Notes under the pieces: model-generated
What the model was told of the DNA's origin: nothing
Databases searched by the model: none
The model's input: the letters and a program-made list of their open reading frames with translations, nothing else
Source: Xylaria sp. FL1777
Lineage: Eukaryota > Ascomycota > Sordariomycetes > Xylariales > Xylariaceae
NCBI GenBank assembly: GCA_022578965.1
Contig: MU401079.1
Location: forward strand, 1 to 10,604
DNA length: 10,604 nt
Direction of reading: 5' to 3'
Shown: one piece after another, positions 1 to 6,230 of the stretch
How the letters are laid out: every line of letters begins with the position of its first letter
Position numbering within the stretch: position 1 is the first letter of the stretch
Program-made: the position numbers and the translations under genes

Positions 1-441
1 CCTTGTTTTTTTTTGTTCGGCCCTCCCCATTCACCTATCACCCCCCCCCCCCCCCCCCCCCCCCGGCGCGGCCGCGCTTTTTTTTTTTTTTCCTCCCCAC
101 CCCCCCCCCCCCCCCCCCCCCCCTTACCGTTCATTCCTCAACCGCCCATGCTGTTTTGGGGGGCTGATGCCGGCTGCGTCGTCTCGCCTCGGGATCGCCA
201 TCCAACTCAGCATCATTCCGGTCGCACCCTTGCACGCCCAATTTATCCCCCTGTCATTCTCAAAGTCACCGTGCCCGTTCTCTGCTTCTACTTTCTGCCC
301 ACCCTCGGCTCTCTGCTCTCCATTCATTCGTCCTGCGAATTGCCTATACCGTAGTGCATCTCATCCACTGAATCGTGCTGCAACAAGTCCCACGAGACAA
401 TATCCGGTCTGTTCCGTACTGTCCAGTTTCGCTAACCATAG
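1..441. other. Pyrimidine-rich leader without a convincing gene
   Basis: This stretch lies upstream of the first recognisable coding sequence. The + strand is strongly C/T-rich, with homopolymers between 41 and 123. Frames open across it translate into proline, phenylalanine and serine runs with no recognisable domain, and none contains the spaced cysteines of a Zn2Cys6 cluster. The 3' end has good intron character: a CTAAC branch-like element at 432-436 followed by an AG at 440-441. I therefore read it as an intron or 5' untranslated DNA of the transcription factor gene. A donor site could not be fixed; GTAGTG at 351 would be phase-compatible with the next exon, but the exon it implies (frame open from 167) does not look like a protein. 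Confidence 0.5.
41..123. repeat. Two C24 tracts and a T14 around a GC palindrome
   Basis: Positions 41-64 are 24 consecutive C and 100-123 are again 24 consecutive C. Between them lie a perfect 12-bp palindrome GCGCGGCCGCGC (66-77), which contains the 8-bp NotI recognition sequence, and a run of 14 T (78-91). Two equal C homopolymers of this length are unusual in a fungal chromosome. They may be real simple-sequence DNA in a CT-rich leader, or an assembly or cloning artefact at a contig end. Confidence 0.85.
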
Positions 442-2457
442 GTCTCTTTGCGCCCCCGCACAGACTCACTCCGGAACTCATCACGGAATGCGAGAGAGTC
501 ATCAACAAGACCCTTCCGTCCTGTGTCGCTTTTCACAAACCCTCTTTCTTGCAGAAACTCAAGAATGGCACGCTTGAGCCTAGCATCGTGAATGGCCTAT
601 TGACATGTGCTGCACGGTATGTACATGTGCTACGTTCTTTTGTTCCCAGTTTCTTTTATACCAAATCCCGTCATCCTTACCTCCGGAGTCCGTTCGATTA
701 AGCCGACCGTCATCCTTCGGGCTACAATTTCTTCCAATTTCCGGTGGTGGGCCCTGTCGCCCATGTTGTGTCACTGGCCCAATCGTTGCACTTCTTGCCA
801 TTGCCCAGACTTCTTTGCGACCGACAATTCCCTCTACTTATTCCCCCAATCCTATCATATGCGACTCAAAACCCCCCCGGTTGTTAGCTATGGCCAGTTC
901 CACTAATATTTTCTCCACAGGAGCTCCACCGTTTTAATTCGCCGCTTTGGTAACCAGGGCGGTGGTGCGTCGGCAGCCTCCGAGCATTTTGCCGTCAAGA
1001 CCCTCAATCTGGTTATGCAGAACCTCGATAACCCGAGCTTGGCAGATATTCAGGCTTTATGTCTCCTGATCATCCATGAATGGGGCAACAGAAATGCCGT
1101 TCGCGCCTATGTCTATTTGGGCCAGGCTGCTCGCATGACCCAGATGTACCGCATAATCACTGGCCACCAAGCCCTCGGAGACCCTGATCAGTTCATCAAG
1201 GACGAGTCCTTCCGCCGAACCCTGTGGCTCATCTACATTCTCGATTGTTTCCTGACCAGTAGTCCCGGTCGCCATCCGGCAGTCTCTCACCATGATGTCA
1301 AGGATGTACCCCTTCCGTGTCCCGACATGAGCTACAACTTCGGAACACCCGCCTTTGTTCGCACCTTGGCGGGTAACCCCCCTCCTGGCCTTCCCGAGGG
1401 TACACCCATGGCCGAGGTGGGCGAGTTTGGCCACATCGTCATGGCCACGCAGGCCTGGCGAAATGTCATCGAGATGCTAACGACAGCCACGGTTGAGACA
1501 TATTCCGAGGAGCAATGCCTCGCGCTGGAAAACGGTATTGAGACCGTGCGCAGCTCTCTGCCCATGCATTTCGTCGACAAACCAGCTCATCTCAATCTGC
1601 ACATCACTATGGGAAGTGGATTCACGTATGCTATGTTGCACTGCTTGTTGCATTCTGCCACCATCATGGTTCATCGCCGCAGGCTCCTTCACTTCATCCA
1701 GACAGAAGGTTTCAAGCACGAAACTTGGCGTATGGCCCCGCATGTACATCTCCAGACTGTAGATCGAGTTTTCGCCGCGTCGCACAGCGTCGTGTCGCTG
1801 CTTCTAGCCCTCGAGACGAACGCCGACAAGGACTCTGTGCCTAGCTTTCCGCTTGTAATGTTATTCTCCTGTTTCACTGCATGTGCGACGGTGGCTTGGT
1901 TTAGTTTGAAAGGCTTGACTCCGGTCGACGTGAATGAGACGGCTGAGGCTATTGTTGGGGATGGCATGCGTTTTCTCCAAGACGGTGCCAATACCTGGGT
2001 ACTTGCCGTTCCCTGGTATCGCCATCTCGCCGTTATGGCCAAGGTGCTGCGAAATGACGATAGAGACTCACACCGAGCTGTCATGGAACCTGCTCCACCT
2101 TCGATTAAGGATGACACGGCGAGCCAGCCTGACAACAATCACGATGGCATAGATTACGAGCGGCATTCATCAACCAACCCTCAAGAGCTGGGAGATAACG
2201 GTGTCGACCACCCGCGTAAGTCCGGCTTCACCACTATCAATGGTGGATCCGCAGGTACATCAACACCAGCAACGGCGAGCCCCCCAGCGCAACCCAAGGC
2301 AGAGTCCCCGGTGCTTTCGTCTGCGGATCGCCCACCGATCAATGCCTCAGTCGACGCGGGACCAACCGATATGACGGGTGCTGAGTTGTGTGCGGCTTTT
2401 GAGCGGCAGCTCCTCGAACTGGATGATCTAGCTGCTTTCATGGGGGGTGGTGTCTAA
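442..2457 (+). CDS. Fungal-specific transcription factor, middle homology region (5'-partial)
   Basis: Two exons are supported: 442-616 and 921-2457 (stop TAA), giving about 569 residues. Exon 1 ends in sequence typical of the start of the fungal_trans domain: an LTPELITEC segment, then AFHKPSFLQKLKNGTLEPS and GLLTCAA. Joining the exons rebuilds an arginine codon and continues with SSTVLIRRFGNQGG and SEHFAVKTLNL. From 1048 follows IQALCLLIIHEWGNRNAVRA, then YLGQAARMTQMYRI, and near 1210 the FRRTLWLIYILDCFL helix common in this family. After 2090 the protein becomes a Pro/Ser/Thr/Ala-rich linker, ending in a short acidic amphipathic stretch (ELCAAFERQLLELDDLAAF). The family acts in the nucleus as DNA-binding regulators. 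The N-terminal Zn2Cys6 cluster is not visible, so the gene is probably cut by the window edge or by an unresolved upstream intron. An in-frame ATG at 375 would give a protein lacking the cluster. The regulated pathway cannot be told. Confidence 0.8.
617..920 (+). other. Intron of the transcription factor gene
   Basis: The donor is GTATGT at 617-622, the branch-like element CTAAT is at 903-907, and the acceptor CCACAG ends at 920. Splicing keeps the frame and yields AARSSTVLIRR across the junction, the pattern expected at this point in the fungal_trans domain, so no residues seem to be missing. At 304 nt it is long for this kind of fungus. Open frames inside it do not resemble protein. Confidence 0.8.
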
Positions 2458-3492
2458 CAGTCGTGGAGTTCTCTGTTTTATCTGTTTCTTACCACTACCT
2501 TTCTGGATCCCCCAAGCCCTTGACGAAGAGTGTCGCATTTCGTCAGGCGTGTACGTTATGTTGAGAGGAAGAATGATTTCGGCCCGGAGTTTTAGGACTT
2601 GCTTTCACATGGAATTTTCCTTTTACATTGCATGGTCGCGGTTCCAGCGGTCGTTGGCCATCGGTACCCTTGCGAGGTGGAGGGTGGAGTTTAGGAGTGT
2701 CGGTTGTCTGTCAGGCAAGCCATCATACTGTCTCGGTCTCATGGGTTGAATGGGATTGTTGGTATCGCCATCAATCGATCCTTGTCATTCCTCTTGGGCG
2801 GAAATAATGGCCAATACGGGGCCAAATCAGCATTTTCTATAGGACTCTGGGCAGGGACCGAGGGATTTGTTGGTCCAAATGAAAAGCCATGATGCTTCCG
2901 AGTTATTTCTGTAGACACATTGTCATGGTATGGTGGTGGTGCTGTCATAGCTTCTTTATTTCCTTTTCCTCCTCCTTTTCTTTTCTAGGTCGGGCGTCGG
3001 GATCCCTTGAAGAGCTTCTTTATCTGTACTATAGGAAGAGGCGGGATAATACTACCGGCTACAACGTAAGGTCGGTCGATGCCAGGTGGCGGGCAGGAAG
3101 CCTGCTGAAGATGACGGCATTGCAATACAAGTCAATCTGTAATTGTAAGATGAACATTCGCTCGATACAAAGTGCTAGATAACTTGTGTTCTATGACTTC
3201 CTCTTTCCCTTTTTGTTTCCCTAAACATATCGCTAAGTAGGTACTGCCGGATTATCTCAATCTAGACGATTGCCGGCAGAACAGAATGGTCACGTGCCAG
3301 GGGACCAATTGGCTTGAATTATAACAACCGCATTGTATTTAAGTTTAGTTTTAGGATGCGATCTCCCCTTCGAAATGACCAACAAATCTGCTAATCAATT
3401 CTCGTTCCGTAACCATGCTTGAGCCAGAATTGAAATTAAACCAGCCCTTGTTGTTCGTTCGAGAATAATGCTCACATGCTATCTATGTTGAA
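2458..3492. other. Intergenic region between transcription factor and methyltransferase
   Basis: About 1 kb separates the transcription factor stop from the methyltransferase start. Base composition is mixed and no frame gives a recognisable protein; I saw no tRNA-like cloverleaf. Pyrimidine tracts occur near 2957-2987 and at 3197-3214, a common feature of filamentous fungal promoters. The first part should hold the 3' UTR of the upstream gene, and the last 250 bp the promoter and leader of the downstream gene. Confidence 0.7.
3244..3342 (+). promoter_or_regulatory. Probable promoter of the methyltransferase gene
   Basis: In order: an inverted repeat CTGCCGG (3244-3250) / CCGGCAG (3273-3279) with a 22-nt spacer; an E-box CACGTG at 3291-3296 (the core bound by bHLH proteins such as Cbf1); a CCAAT box inside the palindrome CCAATTGG at 3305-3312 (the core of the CBC/HAP complex); and a TATA-like TATTTAA at 3336-3342, about 150 bp before the ATG. 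Motifs are read directly; their use is inferred from position only. Confidence 0.45.
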
Positions 3493-3628
3493 ATGGAGAC
3501 CACACATCTCACGCAGGGTACGAAACGACGTTATTCGGGAGAACAGAGCAAGCGGGCTTTCTCTCAGGGGCATGCTGATATCGCGTTCGATGGCGAAAGC
3601 GCATTCCTTGAGGACAGTGTGTCCATAG
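3375..3628 (+). promoter_or_regulatory. Cluster of upstream ORFs before the methyltransferase start
   Basis: Between the TATA-like element and the chosen ATG there are several short reading frames: 3375-3422 (15 codons plus stop), 3415-3468 (17 codons plus stop, with AACC before its ATG), 3468-3491 (7 codons plus stop, its ATG overlapping the previous TAA) and 3476-3628 (50 codons plus stop), which overlaps the main start out of frame. If transcription begins upstream of 3375, scanning ribosomes would meet all of them first. The transcript start is not known from sequence. Confidence 0.45.
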
Positions 3629-5094
3629 GCGTTCCTCGCACTAGCCCGCATGCCATGCAACGAACCCGCCAGGCCAATGACGAAGTCGCTGCTGTTCACA
3701 AGCAATCTGAGCACACCCAACCAACCCCAAAAATCAACCAAGGAACTCACAGTGAGGATTACTTCAGAAGTCTGTACTCTGCCGAGCCAGACTTCTACCG
3801 TCTTGGCCTGAAGTACCCGGAGTTTGGCGCGATGCTCAGAGGCGGCACCCATCTAGACTTCACAGACCCCGCGGCCGTGATGCAGTTGACTAAGACACTT
3901 CTAGAGGAAGACTTCGGACTTGAAATCAATCTTCCGTCGGACCGTCTGTGTCCTCCAGTGCCGAATCGTCATAACTATATACTATGGCTGAAGGACTTGC
4001 TCGATAGCACCTCGCCCTCGTATTCGCAGCAGTACGAACCGGGACGACGGGTTACGGGCCTCGATATCGGAACCGGTGCGAGCTTGATATATCCGCTACT
4101 AGGATGTGTCCAGCGCCCAGGGTGGCGCTTCATTGCCACCGATATCGATGAAGTCTCATTAAACAGTGCCCGTACGAATGCCCGTATGAATAATCTTGAA
4201 TCGCGCATCCACATCGTTGACCGTACGGCCTCAGATCCCCTTATTCTGGGTCTAGATTTTGAGACTATTGATTTCGTCATGGTGAACCCTCCCTTCTACG
4301 CTTCGAACACCGAGCTTCTTGAACTTGCGGCGCAAAAATCGCAGCCGCCACATAGCGCGTGCACTGGTGCGCCTGTTGAGATGGTCTGCGATGGAGGAGA
4401 AGTCAGGTTCGTCGAGCGGATCATCAGCGAGTCTTTGATACTCAGGGACAGAGTTCAATGGTATACGGCAATGCTGGGTAAACAGTCTAGTATCGAGGTC
4501 CTCATCGATGCACTACAAAAACATAGGATCAACAATTTCGCCGTCACGACCTTCGTTCAAGGGAGCAAGACACGGCGGTGGGCACTAGCTTGGAGTTTCT
4601 TAACTAGACGCCCTTCACTGGACGTGACACGCAGGTACGGCTCCTTTGTGACCAAGAAGATGCTACCCCCGATCACAACAATTACTATCTACATGCCCTC
4701 CACCCAGGTTCATACGGATCCAGTCCCATCCCTCAAAAAAGCCATCAGTGACGCGATGGAGTCACTGAACCTACGCTCGTGGGTTTGGGACGAGCAACGC
4801 CTTCGTGGTGTTGGGTTTGCCGATGGCAACGTCTGGAGTCGTGCTTATCGGCGGAGACGAGCTGGGAAAGGCACGGCTATAAATCAACAGGAGAGTGCGA
4901 TTTCTCCTCCCGATGCGCTAGCTTGCGCCTTTGGGTTCTCTGTCTCCGTTCAGTCCGAGAATCCAGATGAATCAAGCGGCAGCAGTCCCGCTGTTGTCCT
5001 CTGTTGGCTGCAGGGTAATGACGAATCCCTGTTTGAGAGTTTTTCAGGCGTTATTCGAAGATGTCTCCGGACAGACGCTGCGCGCTTAGTATGA
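3493..5094 (+). CDS. METTL16/RlmF-family RNA N6-adenosine methyltransferase
   Basis: An intact, apparently intronless 533-residue protein of the DUF890/Methyltransf_10 family. Residues 1 to about 85 are a polar, poorly conserved leader. The conserved fold begins around SLYSAEPDFYRLGLKYPEF (K107 starts KYPEF). The SAM-binding motif I is DIGTGAS at 191-197, the acidic ATDID is at 215-219, and the catalytic NPPF tetrad typical of N6-adenine methyltransferases is at 265-268 (followed by Tyr). A late conserved block FVQGSKTRRWALAWSF lies at 354-369; residues 370-533 form a C-terminal extension. Eukaryotic relatives (human METTL16, fission yeast Mtl16) methylate U6 snRNA in the nucleus; the bacterial relative RlmF methylates 23S rRNA. 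U6 is the likely substrate here, by family. The start is the first in-frame ATG after the in-frame TAA at 3466-3468. All key motifs are intact. Confidence 0.9.
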   Translation: METTHLTQGTKRRYSGEQSKRAFSQGHADIAFDGESAFLEDSVSIGVPRTSPHAMQRTRQANDEVAAVHKQSEHTQPTPKINQGTHSEDYFRSLYSAEPDFYRLGLKYPEFGAMLRGGTHLDFTDPAAVMQLTKTLLEEDFGLEINLPSDRLCPPVPNRHNYILWLKDLLDSTSPSYSQQYEPGRRVTGLDIGTGASLIYPLLGCVQRPGWRFIATDIDEVSLNSARTNARMNNLESRIHIVDRTASDPLILGLDFETIDFVMVNPPFYASNTELLELAAQKSQPPHSACTGAPVEMVCDGGEVRFVERIISESLILRDRVQWYTAMLGKQSSIEVLIDALQKHRINNFAVTTFVQGSKTRRWALAWSFLTRRPSLDVTRRYGSFVTKKMLPPITTITIYMPSTQVHTDPVPSLKKAISDAMESLNLRSWVWDEQRLRGVGFADGNVWSRAYRRRRAGKGTAINQQESAISPPDALACAFGFSVSVQSENPDESSGSSPAVVLCWLQGNDESLFESFSGVIRRCLRTDAARLV

Positions 5095-5139
5095 CCGAGG
5101 CACTAGGAAGCTCATATATCAGGCGACTCTATGCATAGT
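5095..5139. terminator. Very short convergent 3' intergenic region
   Basis: Only 45 bp lie between the stop codons of two convergent genes. Cleavage and polyadenylation signals for each must therefore lie here or inside the opposite gene, so the 3' ends of the two transcripts are expected to overlap. No clear AATAAA is present in the interval. Confidence 0.4.
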
Positions 5140-5895
5140 TCAGTTCTCGTGCTGCGCTTTGATAACCTGATCCAGCCACCAGACATGAATTCGCACGTCA
5201 TCCGTCAGCTCGGGGTGGAAGCTCGTGCCAAACACGTTGCCCTGTCTAAGAGCGACTATGTCTCCTTTCGCATTAGACGGATACCTGGCTAGGATCTCGA
5301 TGGCACGTCCCGGGGCATCAGCCGGGTGCAAGATCTCGTCGACCACGGGCGCACGGATGAAGACGGCCGGGAACGGAGCTTGTTTCTCCGTCTCGCTTTG
5401 ACCGAGAAAGGGTAGGTCTACATGTTGCACAAAACTCTGAAGCTGGCGACCGAAATGGTTCCGATGGACTTTGACGTCGAGTCCCCCAATAAGTTCCTGG
5501 CCGCCCCTTTTTGTAGCGCTGGCTTCCTCGCACAGTAGTATCAATCCTGCACAAGTGCCCCATACAGGCTTCCTCGACACCCTTCGTCGGGGAGGTGATG
5601 GATCAGCAAAACGAGAGTTCCTCGCGGGGAAGCCATGTATGTCGAGAACTCACTTGACGAAGTCTCTCAGCGGCTCCAGCAAACCGGACTGCGCGGCGAC
5701 CAGCGACAAGGTGGTGCTCTCACCGCCGGGCAGGATCAGAGCGTCGCAAGCCGCGAGCTGTTCTGGTGTGCGCACTTCGATAAGATGGACGACAAGCCGT
5801 CGCGCACCGGTGGACAAGTGATCGGCGGCTTTCTTCAGCAGGCCAAGATGCTCGGCAAAGCCTCCTTGGAGGGCTAGAACACCCACGGTGGCCAT
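5140..5895 (-). CDS. pdx2: PLP synthase glutaminase subunit (PdxT/Sno1/Pdx2 family)
   Basis: Two exons, 5895-5654 and 5581-5140 (stop TGA), encode 227 residues, close to yeast Sno1. The enzyme releases ammonia from glutamine and passes it to the Pdx1/Snz partner, which makes pyridoxal 5'-phosphate from a pentose and a triose phosphate. Visible motifs: N-terminal VGVLALQGGFAEH (4-16), oxyanion-region PGGEST (56-61), nucleophile elbow WGTCAG with Cys91, the FIRAP segment (155-159), and SFHPEL supplying His203 and Glu205, so the class I amidotransferase triad is complete. The splice choice gives DFVKVSRKPVWGTCAG, which fits the family; a nearby alternative acceptor would delete three residues. 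The ATG at 5895 starts right at the conserved N-terminus. It converges on the methyltransferase gene, and its upstream side faces the AT-rich block. The Pdx1 partner is not in the window. Confidence 0.93.
5582..5653 (-). other. Intron of the pdx2 gene
   Basis: On the minus strand the donor is GTGAGT, a CTGAT branch-like element lies inside, and the acceptor is GACGAAG; length is 72 nt, typical for filamentous ascomycetes. It splits a lysine codon (AA/G). An in-frame stop in the unspliced reading (TGA at the donor) and restored family alignment across the junction support it. Confidence 0.88.
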
Positions 5896-6230
5896 GAGGG
5901 AGGGGGGGTTTTGCCGGACGAGTTCAGGAGTCTTGTCCCATGAGAAGATTTGCGCGAACGAAGCACGTCTTATAGGAGGAAAAGATATATAATACCAATA
6001 TGAAGGGGTGTTATGCGATAATCTACATATCCGGATAACTGCAGTGTATGTATCATGGATGTCTGGATGTATGACACAAGATGGATGTGTATATAATACT
6101 CACTATGCAGGGATGATGGCGGATCGAAGAGCGAAGAGCGGCGGCAACTTCTCGCATTACATGTAGGTACAATTGTGCCTTCTGAATGCTGGCCCAGAAC
6201 CTTATAATTACTACGTAAGGTTAGGTCTGT
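5896..6230 (-). promoter_or_regulatory. Upstream region of pdx2
   Basis: This roughly 335-bp interval has ordinary composition and no gene. Read on the minus strand it holds a TATA-like stretch (ATTATATAT at 5993-5985, about 90 bp before the ATG), a five-codon upstream ORF (5941-5924, MGQDS) and a pyrimidine-rich leader immediately before the start. Three copies of TGGATGT sit at 6056-6062, 6064-6070 and 6082-6088 on the plus strand. It must contain the whole local promoter, since AT-rich DNA begins right after it. Confidence 0.5.
6198..6222. repeat. 7-bp perfect inverted repeat at the AT-block boundary
   Basis: AACCTTA (6198-6204) and TAAGGTT (6216-6222) are perfect reverse complements with an 11-nt spacer. 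The element lies just before base composition changes. It could be the remnant end of a repeat or transposon, or a chance hairpin; no target-site duplication could be paired with it because the other end of the block is outside the window. Confidence 0.5.

Noticed and set aside
13..354. Open frame of 113 codons with long proline and phenylalanine runs
   Set aside because: It is the translation of the homopolymer tracts and the CT-rich leader; no domain is recognisable and the runs simply mirror poly-C and poly-T.
167..577. 136-codon frame as a possible first exon of the transcription factor
   Set aside because: Its phase would fit a GTAGTG donor at 351, but the translation has no Zn2Cys6 spacing and no family-like sequence.
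1057..2441. Long minus-strand frames opposite the transcription factor exon
   Set aside because: They are antisense shadows of a well-supported coding exon and show no recognisable protein features.
2447..3182. Three plus-strand frames of 62-100 codons in the intergenic region
   Set aside because: They lack domains, overlap one another in different frames and show no coding-like composition; more likely 3' UTR and promoter DNA.
5471..5877. Plus-strand frames over the pdx2 exons
   Set aside because: These are reverse-strand shadows; the minus-strand reading carries all PdxT motifs.
442..5895. A biosynthetic cluster or defence system formed by the three genes
   Set aside because: The functions (regulator, RNA methyltransferase, PLP glutaminase) are unrelated housekeeping or regulatory roles with mixed orientation and no core enzyme or effector.
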